Part shown: one piece after another, positions 1 to 8,929 of the stretch | Layout: each line of letters begins with the position of its first letter | Position numbering within the stretch: the first letter of the stretch is position 1 | From: Salicibibacter cibarius | GTDB lineage: Bacteria; Bacillota; Bacilli; Bacillales; Marinococcaceae | Assembly (NCBI RefSeq): GCF_016495725.1 | Contig: NZ_CP054705.1 | Location: 3,906,001-3,970,000 of the forward strand | DNA: 64,000 bases | Direction of reading: 5' to 3' | Notes under the pieces: model-generated | What the model saw: only the letters and a program-made list of their open reading frames with translations | Told to the model about the DNA's origin: nothing | Databases searched by the model: none | Made by a program: the position numbers and the translations under genes

Positions 1-120
1 GGACTCATTTGGCTTCTGAACAACGCTTTGAGTCTGCAGATCCTGTTCCTGAGGACTCATTTGGCTTCTGAGCAACGCTTTGAGGCCGCAGATCCTGTTC
101 CTGAGGACTCATTTGATACT
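1..120. repeat. 52-bp tandem repeat, two full copies and a partial third
   Basis: A 52-bp unit beginning GGACTCATTTGG starts at 1, 53 and 105; the third copy is cut after about 11 bases. The two full copies differ at only a few positions. The period is not a multiple of three and no frame runs through it, so it is non-coding. It probably continues to the left of the window. Confidence 0.85.
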
Positions 121-250
121 AAGCATTGGTTTCTCGTTTCATACCGAAAGGTATTTCTATCATTAGAAACTTTCGATAGATAACATTTGCACTAAGATGC
201 CTTGGATTGCTGCGTGATCGAACATATAGGTGACCTATGTGAAGGTATTT

Positions 251-271
251 TAAGGTAAATCAACGCGCCTG
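251..271. repeat. Solitary terminal inverted repeat of the IS4-type element
   Basis: The sequence GGTAAATCAACGCGCCTG matches the terminus of the two complete IS4-type elements at 42668-43929 and 48952-50212. No transposase or second end is nearby, so this is an isolated end left by deletion, or the end of a non-autonomous relative. The rest of 121-303 shows only a weak hairpin (CTATC...GATAG) and no gene. Confidence 0.6.
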
Positions 272-303
272 TCTTCTAATGAATTTATGTATATGCTTTC
301 ATC

Positions 304-531
304 TTAGAATTCCTTATCCGGCAAAAGAGACCAAATGATTAATATTATCCATCCGATACTGCCTATGAGCCCCAATGTCATAAGAAAACCAAATACAATC
401 AGGTTAAAAACCATGATTGCACCGCTGCTTCGTTTTTTTCGCACCAAAGCGATGATTGTGGGCAAAAAATATAAGCCGACGCTCACAACTAACGCGGCAA
501 CCGTTAATAAAAAATTAAAAATAACGTCCAT
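304..531 (-). CDS. Small membrane protein, superinfection-immunity (Imm-like) family
   Basis: This 75-residue protein has two hydrophobic segments (about residues 5-25 and 42-66). Between them are Y-F-L-P-T-I-I-A and a basic R-K-K-R patch, and it ends in G-W-I-I-L-I-I-W. That layout fits the Pfam 'superinfection immunity protein' family (PF14373), named after phage T4 Imm and common in bacterial chromosomes without a proven function there. The ATG at 531 is preferred because GAGAGAGGTGG lies just upstream; the longer form adds a non-conserved leader. A frameshifted copy follows at 1071-1288 and a third copy sits at 38634-38861. Confidence 0.7.
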   Translation of the reverse strand: MDVIFNFLLTVAALVVSVGLYFLPTIIALVRKKRSSGAIMVFNLIVFGFLMTLGLIGSIGWIILIIWSLLPDKEF

Positions 532-579
532 TATATCCACCTCTCTCGGTAAAATAAGTTCCATAAAAATAGATATAAG

Positions 580-1038
580 TTAAAAGCACTCTCTTTTAAT
601 CTCAGTTATGGTTGGATCATCATAAGAAATAACATCAATAATATGGTCTAAAGCAACAATTTCATAATGTACATAAGGGTCATCCGGATAAATATCAGAA
701 GCGATTGTTCTATTGTCAATAAAATCTAAATAACTTGATTTTGTAAAGATACGAAAACAATTTCCCTCAAATGTTTCAGCGACGTGTGAAAAAGCAAATG
801 ACTCATCATTGACGGTGTAAGATATATACGTTTTAAAATCGATTTGTAATAATGGCATTTCTTCATCAACCACAATGGGAAATGTATCTTTTATTACATG
901 TGTCCCAATGTCAATATCTTCTTTCTGCCGGCTTACTTTACATCTTTCAATCAAAACCCTTAACGAATTGGGGCGAGGTTCCAATAAGCTGTGTAAATAG
1001 ATATAAGTTTTCGATGCCATTAATTGTTTATAATCCAT
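580..1038 (-). CDS. Hypothetical protein, 152 residues
   Basis: A soluble, acidic protein without signal peptide or membrane segment. A GAGAGGGATG ribosome binding site precedes the ATG at 1038. I do not recognise the family. The mix of beta-rich segments with many aromatic and acidic residues, and its position between two copies of an Imm-like membrane gene, resembles small immunity-type proteins of polymorphic loci, but that is only a guess. No catalytic motif is visible. Confidence 0.55.
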   Translation of the reverse strand: MDYKQLMASKTYIYLHSLLEPRPNSLRVLIERCKVSRQKEDIDIGTHVIKDTFPIVVDEEMPLLQIDFKTYISYTVNDESFAFSHVAETFEGNCFRIFTKSSYLDFIDNRTIASDIYPDDPYVHYEIVALDHIIDVISYDDPTITEIKRECF

Positions 1039-1070
1039 CAGTCATCCCTCTCAATCATTCAATAGCTCCT

Positions 1071-1288
1071 CTATATGTAGCGATCAGGCAAAAAAGAACA
1101 AATCATTAAAATGATCCATCCGATAAGGCCCATCAAAAACATCACAAATAAAAAAAGAAAACTTACCATCAAATTGCAAACAAAAATCGCGCCACTCCTG
1201 AATTTTTTCTCTTCACGGAGATAATCGTAGGTAAAAAACACACCCCGGCCATGACGGCTAAAAAAACCAACGAAACAATCGCTTCCAT
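1071..1288 (-). pseudogene. Frameshifted copy of the Imm-like small membrane protein
   Basis: Reading leftward from the ATG at 1288 gives M-E-A-I-V-S-L-V-F-L and then C-F-L-P-T-I-I-S, the same core as the gene at 304-531. The frame is lost in an A-run (AGAAAAAATTC, near 1205). One extra A restores S-G-A-I-F-V-C-N-L and the C-terminal G-W-I-I-L-M-I-C-S-F-L-P-D. A ribosome binding site (AAAGGAGG) precedes it. Homopolymer sequencing error is possible. Confidence 0.65.
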
Positions 1289-1332
1289 AGATTCACCTCC
1301 TTTGATTGAAGCAGTGATATCACTTAAAAATG

Positions 1333-2700
1333 TCACGCCTCTTTCTCTCGTAAATCCAAATAAGCGTTAACCGCCGTTAACGAAAATTGATCAGCCGGCA
1401 CATCCAACGCTTCCGTGCCGATACTGGCCATTTTTTTCAACATTTGCCTGCGCTGCAATGTCATATGGTACGCGACACTGCGGATATAAGCCGTTTTCGT
1501 ATCGTTCACTTCGGTTTTTTTCCATTGAAAAAGCAACGGATCCTGCAAGGACAACAGCAATAAAGCATGGCGTTTTCCAAGGCGGTGTAAGTATGGCAAA
1601 AGTTGATCCTCAAACAGATAATTCTCCATATCCGAAAAGAGTACGAGGAAAGACCGGCGCTTCTGATAACGTGTTAGGGTTGTGAATGCCAGGCTATAAT
1701 CGGATTCGCTGTAATCGCTTTTCAGGTTATAGACCGCTTCCAAAATCGTCTGAAAGTGAGCCAATCCTTTCCCTGCCGGCACATACGTTTTTATTTCTGC
1801 AGAAAAAGCCAGAACCGCCACCTGGTCCCCTTGTTTCAGGGCCACCGCGGCCATCGTTAAAGCCACTTCCAAAGACCGGTCCAACTTGACGTGATTGTCC
1901 AGCTCCACGCCCATCATTCTGCCGCAATCGATGAAAAGTGTTACCACTTTCCCGCGCTCCGGTTGAAAAACGTTGGTCATCACTTCCCGATGGCGGGCAG
2001 AAGCTGCCCAGTTGATGGTACGCAGATCATCATCCGGCACGTATTCGCGAATATGGTCGAATTCGGTACCGGCAGTTGTTCTGCGCCTTACTCTTTGCCC
2101 GTCGATCACAAGATGTTGCTGCAGGGAAGATAAATTCCCTCTTACATTACGTAAATTGGGATAAACGCGAATATTAGCTTCGGCGGAAACAATCGCTTGT
2201 TTTTTCCACAACCCGATGATCCCCGAATACCTGGCGTATAAATAATGGAATTGGTAATCGCCTCTTTCTTTCGTCCGGCTCCGGTAAGCTAACGTTTTTT
2301 TCCCCTTCCTAACGATCCCGGTTAAGGAAGGTGACGGTTCAAATTCAGCAGGCAAATCATCTTTAATCTCGATCGCAATTGGATGATTACTCCGGTTCTC
2401 CACCGCGATGGTTACATCAAAAGGTTCCCGGGCATCCACTTTTTCGGGAAGATCCCGCTGCAATCGTATGTCCTTCCTCGTTGGCGTAAGGAGGACATCA
2501 ATGAAACTAAACACCAGAAGCAAAGCGTTATACAGCCAGAACATCGTAAAACCAAGGTTCCACAAGCCGGCCACTGCGATGAAAATAACCCCGGCAAGTG
2601 CCAGATAAAATAGCCGTTTCGTGGGAAGAATCGTATCGCGAATCAGCCATTTATCGAGGAACCGTAATGGAGGCCATGATCTCCCGGATGATTTGGTCAC
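1333..2700 (-). CDS. DUF58 domain protein (YeaD-like), membrane anchored
   Basis: A 455-residue protein with two N-terminal membrane segments (about residues 27-70), a beta-rich middle and a DUF58 core around residues 205-235 containing the signature G-T-E-F-D-H-I-R-E-Y and D-D-L-R-T-I-N-W, followed by a von Willebrand-type fold. DUF58 proteins are nearly always encoded next to MoxR ATPases and are thought to act with them in assembling or activating envelope complexes. It starts at GTG 2700 behind GGAGGGAGGAAGCA and overlaps the 3' end of the moxR-type gene by 50 bases, so the two are translationally coupled. In Bacillus a transglutaminase gene (yebA) usually follows; none is present here. 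Confidence 0.85.
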   Translation of the reverse strand: MTKSSGRSWPPLRFLDKWLIRDTILPTKRLFYLALAGVIFIAVAGLWNLGFTMFWLYNALLLVFSFIDVLLTPTRKDIRLQRDLPEKVDAREPFDVTIAVENRSNHPIAIEIKDDLPAEFEPSPSLTGIVRKGKKTLAYRSRTKERGDYQFHYLYARYSGIIGLWKKQAIVSAEANIRVYPNLRNVRGNLSSLQQHLVIDGQRVRRRTTAGTEFDHIREYVPDDDLRTINWAASARHREVMTNVFQPERGKVVTLFIDCGRMMGVELDNHVKLDRSLEVALTMAAVALKQGDQVAVLAFSAEIKTYVPAGKGLAHFQTILEAVYNLKSDYSESDYSLAFTTLTRYQKRRSFLVLFSDMENYLFEDQLLPYLHRLGKRHALLLLSLQDPLLFQWKKTEVNDTKTAYIRSVAYHMTLQRRQMLKKMASIGTEALDVPADQFSLTAVNAYLDLREKEA

Positions 2701-3595
2701 TGCTTCCTCCCTCCAATTCCACCTGCGGAGTTACGATAATGCGATGGCGTAAAACGGGAAGGGCGACAAACTTAATGTCATCAGGGGTAATATACGTCCG
2801 GCCTTCCATTACGGCTAACGCCCGGCTCGCCATTAACACGGCAATGCCCGCCCGGGGGCTTGCCCCCAATTGCACACGACCCGTCTCTCTCGTGGCTCGA
2901 ATAATCTGGGTCATATAATCATATAACGAGTCTTCCACCTTCACTTCCAACAATGCCCGACGTTTTTCCCGCAATTGGTTCCAATCAAAAACAGGCGCAT
3001 ACGCGTCATCCTCTTCCTGAAAGAAAGGAACATGCCCTTTTAACATTTTCTGTTCATGTTCTTGAGCAGGATAATCCAAAATCAATTTGAACAAAAACCG
3101 ATCCAGTTGGGCTTCAGGTAGCGGATAGGTGCCTTCGGATTCAACGGGATTTTGAGTGGCAATGACAAAAAACGGATCCGGCAGCGGATAAGTTTCACCT
3201 TGAATGGTCACTTGCCGTTCTTCCATCGCTTCCAATAAAGCCGATTGCGTCTTCGGCGGCGTACGATTAATTTCATCGGCCAGCAACAAATTGGCAAAAA
3301 CCGGCCCTTTGACGGTTTGAAATTGATTGGCCTGCATATTAAAGATCACATTGCCCGTGAGGTCACTGGGCATCATATCAGGGGTAAATTGCACACGACG
3401 ATAATCACCCGCCGTCAATTCCGCCAACGTGCGCACCATTTTTGTTTTTCCCAGTCCCGGTACACCTTCCAGCAGCACATGCCCGCCAGCCAGCAATGCC
3501 ACGGTTAACAGACGCATATTTTCTTCCTGGCCGTAAATACGCTGTTCCATTTTCTCCATTAATTGTTGCAACGCCTTCACTCCTTCTCCAGCCAT
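2651..3595 (-). CDS. MoxR family AAA+ ATPase (YeaC-like)
   Basis: A 314-residue ATPase of usual family length. The Walker A motif G-V-P-G-L-G-K-T is near residue 45, Walker B L-L-A-D-E-I-N-R near 110, sensor A-T-Q-N-P near 145, and a C-terminal lid domain ends the protein. MoxR proteins are chaperone-like ATPases acting on partners that carry von Willebrand domains, here most likely the downstream DUF58 protein. It overlaps the upstream DUF4350-like gene by 19 bases and the downstream gene by 50, consistent with one transcript. Confidence 0.9.
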   Translation of the reverse strand: MAGEGVKALQQLMEKMEQRIYGQEENMRLLTVALLAGGHVLLEGVPGLGKTKMVRTLAELTAGDYRRVQFTPDMMPSDLTGNVIFNMQANQFQTVKGPVFANLLLADEINRTPPKTQSALLEAMEERQVTIQGETYPLPDPFFVIATQNPVESEGTYPLPEAQLDRFLFKLILDYPAQEHEQKMLKGHVPFFQEEDDAYAPVFDWNQLREKRRALLEVKVEDSLYDYMTQIIRATRETGRVQLGASPRAGIAVLMASRALAVMEGRTYITPDDIKFVALPVLRHRIIVTPQVELEGGSSDQIIREIMASITVPR

Positions 3596-4718
3596 TCAAT
3601 GATCTCGTTGATCTGGTTGCTTTCCCGCAAAAATTGTTTTTCCGACAATCGGGCTGAACCATTCCGAGCCCGCAGCATTTGTAAAACTTGCTCCAACTGC
3701 TCGACATCCTTTTCTTTCCAATGATCACCGGCCACTTCCACGGCGACTTCAACGGACACGTTGGCGCCAAGGCTCCATTTGTCTTGTAACAAGCTGCGGA
3801 GATAATCTTCCTGATGGCGCATCGCTTCGTGTTGCAAACGACCGCGTTCATACCAACCGGCTACGGCCAGCAGTGTCTCATCTCCTCTGCGCACTCGCCA
3901 CTCTCTCGGCACATACGCCCGTCCGAAGCGCTTGCCTCTCCACCATAACCAAAGAACAACGGCAATGACCACCTGAATGGTGGCAATCAGCAAAACGTCC
4001 GGGTATACAGCCCATATCCCCGCATCTTCCTGATATCCATGATGATATTCGTCTATCCATACAGCACTCGTCTCCTCTTGAACATGAGGCTGAACCATTT
4101 CCAAATGATCAAGTTCAAGAATATGATCATTCGTGACCCAACCCGGTGTCAAAAAGACCGTTAAACTTCCGGCACCGATCGTTTTTTCCAAAGCCAATAT
4201 GCCATCATCATCCGAAACAAGCACTTCAATGTCGTCTTCATTCTCCTCCTCCAGGGCAAGGCGCAAAGGTGTATCGACGGTCGCGTCCAACGTTTCATCA
4301 CCCGGATGCCAATGAACGGAACCTTCACCCTCTTCATACGCCCCATATCTTCAACCTCAAACCCTGGCCATTCCATGGGTTCCTCGTCAAATAAGATAAG
4401 GTCGTTGCCATCTTCCAGCCAATCCAGCATCCATTCCCGTTCCGCAGAAAAATCCATGAATGGCTGAATCAACAGCACCGTGTGATCCTCTTCCTCGGGA
4501 AGAAAACGCCAGGGCTGATTCCATTCCTGTACCGGAACACCGCTCTCCTCCAACCACAACGACACTGCCTTTGTGCCATCGGGAGCAGGAGAAAATGACA
4601 CATACGGAGAGAAATCTTCTCTGTCCGGCTGAAAAATAAAAAGGCCCAAGATGATGAATAAGAGGATACAAACGAGTATGCCGGTATGGAATCTGTTCCA
4701 TTTACCCATTTGTCTCAC
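3577..4718 (-). pseudogene. DUF4350-like membrane protein split by a frameshift
   Basis: One gene in two frames. The first part (from 4718) has an N-terminal membrane anchor (about residues 10-30) and a GATase-like domain with the D-L-I-L-F-D-E-E-P segment. Near 4330-4360 the frame changes at a GGGGCG stretch, and the second part continues with a second membrane segment (A-T-I-Q-V-V-I-A-V-V-L-W) and a cytoplasmic helical tail ending at 3577. DUF4350 proteins sit between DUF4129 and MoxR genes in this operon type. It is either a recent one-base indel or a sequencing error, since the rest reads cleanly. Confidence 0.75.
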
Positions 4719-5334
4719 CTGCTCTCATCTCTTCCTCCACCTTTTGCAAAAAACGCTCAAAATCGCGAGCTGAAATCTCTTCCTTTCCATACCAGACACG
4801 ATCAAATAAATGCGCGGCTTCCCGAAAAAAAGGCAGGAGTTCTTTCTTTCGGCTATGTATTTCACGGGCATATTCACCGTTTGTTTTCCAAGCTTCCACT
4901 TGCAAAACATTGTGTGACTCCCAGTGCATCAGCAATCCCAAAAATGCATAACGCACCCCTTCCTGGCGCTCGTTTCTGTCCCGGGACGCTTTCGCTTTGT
5001 GCAGATAATCTCCCGCCTTTAACTCCAACTCTTCCTCTTCCAACAACACGTTCCCGGACATATACTTACGCCGCACCATTTGAGTGGATAACCAATACAT
5101 AAGAAACACGATCAAACCGAGCGCGATAACCACCATGACATAAGGAATAACGGCCATAAATCCGTCATCCGCCGCGGTTTCGGGCAACCAGCCAAACAAC
5201 CGCTCCTCGACCCATTGCCAAAGTTGTTCCAACAATGGTTCATGTTCGTCGCGATGCTGAACGAATTCTTCCCGATTTAAGATCTCCCGTAAATGTTCCC
5301 GGTCCTCTTGTAACGATTCATGTTGATTTGGCAT
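4702..5334 (-). CDS. DUF4129 domain protein
   Basis: A 210-residue protein with one membrane segment (about residues 62-88) and a C-terminal DUF4129-type helical domain containing Y-A-F-L-G-L-L-M-H-W and a final D-R-V-W-Y-G. DUF4129 genes accompany MoxR/DUF58/DUF4350 operons and are thought to form part of an envelope complex. It overlaps the next gene by 17 bases and lies 29 bases downstream of the polytopic membrane gene, all on the minus strand. Confidence 0.8.
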   Translation of the reverse strand: MPNQHESLQEDREHLREILNREEFVQHRDEHEPLLEQLWQWVEERLFGWLPETAADDGFMAVIPYVMVVIALGLIVFLMYWLSTQMVRRKYMSGNVLLEEEELELKAGDYLHKAKASRDRNERQEGVRYAFLGLLMHWESHNVLQVEAWKTNGEYAREIHSRKKELLPFFREAAHLFDRVWYGKEEISARDFERFLQKVEEEMRAGETNG

Positions 5335-5363
5335 AACGCTGATGCTCCGTTTTCGGTAGTTTC

Positions 5364-6326
5364 TTAAACATGGTCACCCGGGTTGCCTTCGTCCGTATCA
5401 TCCAACATATGCTCGAGATCAACGCCTTCTTTTCGTGTCACAAGATCAAAATAAATCAAGGCATAAATAATAAACAGGATCGGCATCGTCAACATGATCA
5501 CGATTGTTTGCAAAACCTGTCCCAAAACGGAAGCACCTAGAAAAAATCCAAAAATAAGGGTAGCGCCTTCGGTAAGAACAATGTAGATGATAAAGATTAA
5601 AAGCAAGATCCCGAACAGTCTCCAAAAATTTTTCTTCGTAAGCTTCCAGCTCCTGTCGATGCCAACTCCCTTATTTTCAAACAGAATAGGGGGCAGAAAA
5701 AATCCACACCGCAAACTGAAAAAGCCATAAATAAATATGGATAGCAACACCATGCCAATGATCATGATTCCCGCCAAGATGCCCACGACAACGTTCTCAA
5801 ATCCCACGCTAAATCCTACGCCGAATAAGGTCGTCATCGCTATAACGATGATGACTCCGATCGATATTCCAAAGATAATAACCGCAAATAACAGGGAATT
5901 GGCGACAATTAGCCAAAATTTCCGGAACGGTTTTTTTAACATTTGCCCAAACGAAATATCCTGATTTTTCAGCCCCGACTCTACCATATAAAGGGTGGAA
6001 GACGCCGCGAGGGGATAAAGCACAACATACAGAATGGGAACGACTACAAAAGCCACCAACAAGGAAGCGATGATACCGCCAATGCCCATCGTGGGCTCCG
6101 CCACCGGAGCAGCTTCCATAGTCGTTAAATAGTCTTCAAAAGATCCAATCTGTTGATAATCCGGGACCATAGGTGCGCCAAACATCGTCGTTAAAAGATT
6201 TTGCAACAAGTAGACAGGCGCAATTAATACAAGCATCAACAGAAAAACCTTAGAAAAATTCCTTCTGTAAATCTGAAACGTCCGATCCAATATTTCTCCA
6301 AAACCCATCGGCTGCATAATCATCAT
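5364..6326 (-). CDS. Polytopic membrane protein, first gene of the MoxR operon
   Basis: A 320-residue integral membrane protein with about six hydrophobic segments. It opens with M-G-F-G-E-I-L-D-R-T-F-Q-I-Y-R-R-N-F, the typical start of Bacillus proteins related to the membrane domain of glycerophosphodiester phosphodiesterases, but has no catalytic domain. Several ATGs lie between 6326 and 6317; spacing from AAAAGGGGA favours the later ones. No promoter is obvious, but the repeat array at 6442-6520 lies directly upstream. Confidence 0.75.
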   Translation of the reverse strand: MMIMQPMGFGEILDRTFQIYRRNFSKVFLLMLVLIAPVYLLQNLLTTMFGAPMVPDYQQIGSFEDYLTTMEAAPVAEPTMGIGGIIASLLVAFVVVPILYVVLYPLAASSTLYMVESGLKNQDISFGQMLKKPFRKFWLIVANSLLFAVIIFGISIGVIIVIAMTTLFGVGFSVGFENVVVGILAGIMIIGMVLLSIFIYGFFSLRCGFFLPPILFENKGVGIDRSWKLTKKNFWRLFGILLLIFIIYIVLTEGATLIFGFFLGASVLGQVLQTIVIMLTMPILFIIYALIYFDLVTRKEGVDLEHMLDDTDEGNPGDHV

Positions 6327-6441
6327 TCCCCTTTTCTATCAGCAAACATATACCCATAAACTACCACAACTAACGTATGGTTACAAAGAGTAATAGAACA
6401 TTTTTATCATAGCCATGTGAATGGGGGGTGGTGAAGTTGAT

Positions 6442-6520
6442 TTTATCCGCGGGAAATACTGTTTTACCCACGGGAAATATCAATTTACCCGCGGGAAATA
6501 ACGCAATACCCGCGGGAAGC
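6442..6520. repeat. Four tandem CCCGCGGGAAAT motifs, period about 21 bp
   Basis: Four copies of a palindrome-centred motif (CCCGCGGG or a one-base variant, followed by AAAT or AAGC) are centred near 6450, 6471, 6492 and 6513. The spacing is 20-22 bases, two helical turns, placing all sites on the same face of the DNA. The array lies between the start of the membrane gene at 6326 and the end of the lipoprotein gene at 6540, so it could be an operator array or a passive intergenic repeat. Confidence 0.75.
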
Positions 6521-6539
6521 GCAGATTCGATGACGATTG

Positions 6540-7574
6540 TCACTCCACCCCATTCGCGATCTCTTCTACTGTGCGCCCGTCGTCTATGGATCTACCTGAA
6601 ATATAGTTTGAAAGCTCATCATCAATATCTCTAAAATTGGCTAGATTTCTCACATAAAAATCATCAATTTCAAGCCAATCCTCCGAGTCGATATGCTCTT
6701 CAGGGTAAGGGATATCCGGATTTATGTCATGAACTTCTTCCCAACGGTCCAGTATGTCATAGGTGAAAGATGTCGGATAAATTTCAATCTTTCTCACTTT
6801 CTCATCATCATAGAATAATGCCTCTCCATCTCCTTCGATCATTGCAAATTGCAATTCCATACTCCTCGTATTTGTCGTGGTCTGAACAATTTCCCTTTTC
6901 CATTCGCGTTCAGATTCAGCTGTAAGATATCCGGATATTTGACTCGATACCCGTGTGATCGGATCGGCCAAAACGAGCAGGATTCCATCAAAAATTTCGC
7001 CCCACATAAGCTCGTTGTCCGATAGGGCATTTTCGTACATCTCCTCTGAACTTTCATCACCATCCAGATGAATATAACGCGATCTAGCGTTCTCAGCCAT
7101 GAAAAAAGTAATCTCAAGTTGTTTTTCGTTATCCAATTGGGAAGCAACTTGATACACACGATAATCCAGCTCTTCAAACGTAAGGCTGTCTACCTTGATA
7201 TCGTCATCAGACTCCATAATCGTATAATAATATTCCAGCATGTATAAATACATTTCCATTTTTGCTTCGGTATCATAATCGTCTTCTGGTAGGTTTAAAC
7301 AAGCATGAGCACTCAACGTTTCCATTTCTTGCTCCAACGCTTCTTGGGAATGGAGCACACTGCCATTCAGCCGTTCTTTTAGCTCGTTCATCTCCCCCTC
7401 GCTGAATTGACCGGTGATATTATGTACGTTGCTCTCCAAACGCTTTTCCGGATCATCACAAGCTATATCCTGTTCCAGAATATCTTCTTTATCAACGATC
7501 TCAGTTATTTCATCTGACCCACACCCGGCTAGGATGACAAGAAGGGGAGCGAGCAGAACTATCATTTTCATCAT
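6540..7574 (-). CDS. Lipoprotein carrying the C-terminal module of the LXG protein
   Basis: This 344-residue protein has a lipobox (L-V-I-L-A-G-C, Cys about residue 18). The middle is acidic and helical. The last ~75 residues (P-T-S-F-T-Y-D-I-L-D-R-W-E-E-V-H, then I-N-P-D-I-P-Y-P, and finally R-T-V-E-E-I-A-N-G) closely match the C-terminus of the LXG protein at 10639-12414. A surface-anchored protein sharing its terminal domain with a secreted effector suggests interaction or common ancestry, for example as a decoy or immunity protein. The function is unknown. Its final 40 bases recur exactly at 8066-8105. Confidence 0.7.
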   Translation of the reverse strand: MMKMIVLLAPLLVILAGCGSDEITEIVDKEDILEQDIACDDPEKRLESNVHNITGQFSEGEMNELKERLNGSVLHSQEALEQEMETLSAHACLNLPEDDYDTEAKMEMYLYMLEYYYTIMESDDDIKVDSLTFEELDYRVYQVASQLDNEKQLEITFFMAENARSRYIHLDGDESSEEMYENALSDNELMWGEIFDGILLVLADPITRVSSQISGYLTAESEREWKREIVQTTTNTRSMELQFAMIEGDGEALFYDDEKVRKIEIYPTSFTYDILDRWEEVHDINPDIPYPEEHIDSEDWLEIDDFYVRNLANFRDIDDELSNYISGRSIDDGRTVEEIANGVE

Positions 7575-7593
7575 AATGAATCCCCTTTTATTT

Positions 7594-7875
7594 TCAAGTT
7601 GTGCTATAGATTAAAAAATAACTAAATATAAACAGCGCGACAATGAATAATATCCCGGTCATCAATAGGATGTACCCATAATGTTTGAATAAAAAATTGG
7701 CCCTGTAAATAATATGATCCCGACTATCCCTTGCCGCTTTTGAAACATTCTTTGCGTCCTGTCCTGTTTTAAAAAGAAAAGAACCGATGATAATAGAGAA
7801 CACTCCGGGAATGCCCCCAAAAAATGAAGAAAGTAACCCACTTATTGCAATAATTATTCCATATATAACTGTCAT
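7594..7875 (-). CDS. Small membrane protein, 93 residues
   Basis: Two hydrophobic blocks (about residues 3-36 and 64-90) flank a short polar stretch with K-A-A-R-D-S-R-D. There is no recognisable family motif. The gene lies 19 bases upstream of the lipoprotein at 6540-7574 and is probably co-transcribed with it, which could mean a joint role at the membrane, but nothing more can be read from the sequence. Confidence 0.55.
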   Translation of the reverse strand: MTVIYGIIIAISGLLSSFFGGIPGVFSIIIGSFLFKTGQDAKNVSKAARDSRDHIIYRANFLFKHYGYILLMTGILFIVALFIFSYFLIYSTT

Positions 7876-8065
7876 GACACCTACAAATCTTCCCCAGAAG
7901 CTAATTCTTCTTAAAAGCTTGTGCTCTAAGAGTTCTATATGCGTAACCTCCTTCTGAACGATGTATTTTCATCAAGATAGTCTGTTTACTCTTTTCAAGG
8001 ATAATTTGTCACCTTTCTCGAAATTACTTAGGCATCCGTTTACAGCTTCTTTCTTAGAAAATCAG

Positions 8066-8128
8066 TCACTCCACCCCATTCGCGATCTCTTCTACTGTGC
8101 GCCCGGCTATGATCGTGTTACGCTTCAT
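8066..8128 (-). pseudogene. Deletion scar: first codons of essA fused to the last codons of an LXG-type gene
   Basis: A 20-codon open frame starts exactly like essA (M-K-R-N then I-A-G; compare 13609) and ends R-T-V-E-E-I-A-N-G-V-E, the end of the lipoprotein at 6540-7574. Its start overlaps the stop of the truncated esaA copy next to it, as in the intact locus. The simplest reading is that a second essA-to-LXG segment was lost by recombination, leaving this junction. Confidence 0.75.
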
Positions 8129-8630
8129 AATAGTCGTCTTCCTTGCTTTTCGCTTTTGCACTGCTGAATGCTTTTTGAATGAACGGGACAGATAAAACGA
8201 GCAGGCTGATGACGCCGAGAATGATCGTACCGGCAATGAACTCTCCTTGATTTCCGTATTGAATGGCCATATACAGTTCAGCGACAGGATTGGTCGTGCT
8301 GAAGTTCGGCATGGCCATATCCAATAGCGGCGTCATGAAGAACACCATAAGACCGATACTGACGAGCCATCCAATGAAAGGACCGGCGCTAAAGGCAAAA
8401 CGAACAATGCCTGCTGTCGCTATAATCAAAAGGACCGTGAGTGTCGTCCATTGCAAGGCTTGGCCATCCGACATGGAATAAATGTTCAGGCCATAGATGC
8501 TGATGATTAAACCGACGACGATCGACAGTATCAAAAACAAAGACACGTTAACCATTAATGGCGCGTTGCAGTAGTCACAGGGGGCACCATCCTTGATAAT
8601 CGTTCTAGATTTCGGACAGGGGAGACTCAC
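8118..8630 (-). pseudogene. Duplicated C-terminal membrane region of esaA
   Basis: From about 8557 leftward this is a near-identical copy of the last ~145 codons of esaA (13599-14045), covering the polytopic C-terminus and ending D-D-Y-Y-E-A. To the right of 8557 the sequence is unrelated; it opens M-S-L-P-C-P with a later C-D-Y-C, like a broken zinc ribbon. It has no secretion-domain N-terminus and cannot be a working EsaA. It belongs to the same collapsed second locus as the scar at 8066-8128. Confidence 0.85.
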
Positions 8631-8684
8631 ATTCTTGCGGAAATACTAAAGTATTCTCAGTAATTATGTAGCAATAGAGTGGGT

Positions 8685-8890
8685 CTATTTTTTACAAGCA
8701 CAACAAGCAGACAGCACGTTTACCGATCTGTCTACACTATCTCCTCCCGCTTCTTCCATAACCTCTTGCGGAACTTCAAATTCGTCAATTTCATTGATAT
8801 TCTCAAAAGTGATTGTAATTACTAAGTCCGTAGGCTTTTCGTTATTCTTATATGAAATTTTCCAAGAAAGCTCCTCATTGGTTAACTCAT
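8685..8890 (-). pseudogene. C-terminal remnant of a DUF6612-like lipoprotein
   Basis: An open frame without a start (an in-frame TAG lies just upstream) reads T-D-L-V-I-T-I-T-F-E-N-I-N-E-I then I-D-E-F-E-V-P-Q-E-V. Such an ending is common in LolA/DUF6612-like Bacillus lipoproteins. It ends with A-C-C-A-C-K-K. Only the tail is left. The family assignment is by eye. Confidence 0.5.
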
Positions 8891-8929
8891 CCTAATGATT
8901 GCTTATATAGACATCGAGTCTTTAAATGT

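Noticed and set aside
8560-8630. Possible zinc-ribbon start (C-P...C-D-Y-C) of a real protein fused to the EsaA C-terminus
   Set aside because: The first Cys pair is incomplete (C-P-K-S) and the fusion point coincides with the end of the esaA duplication, so a chance junction is more likely.
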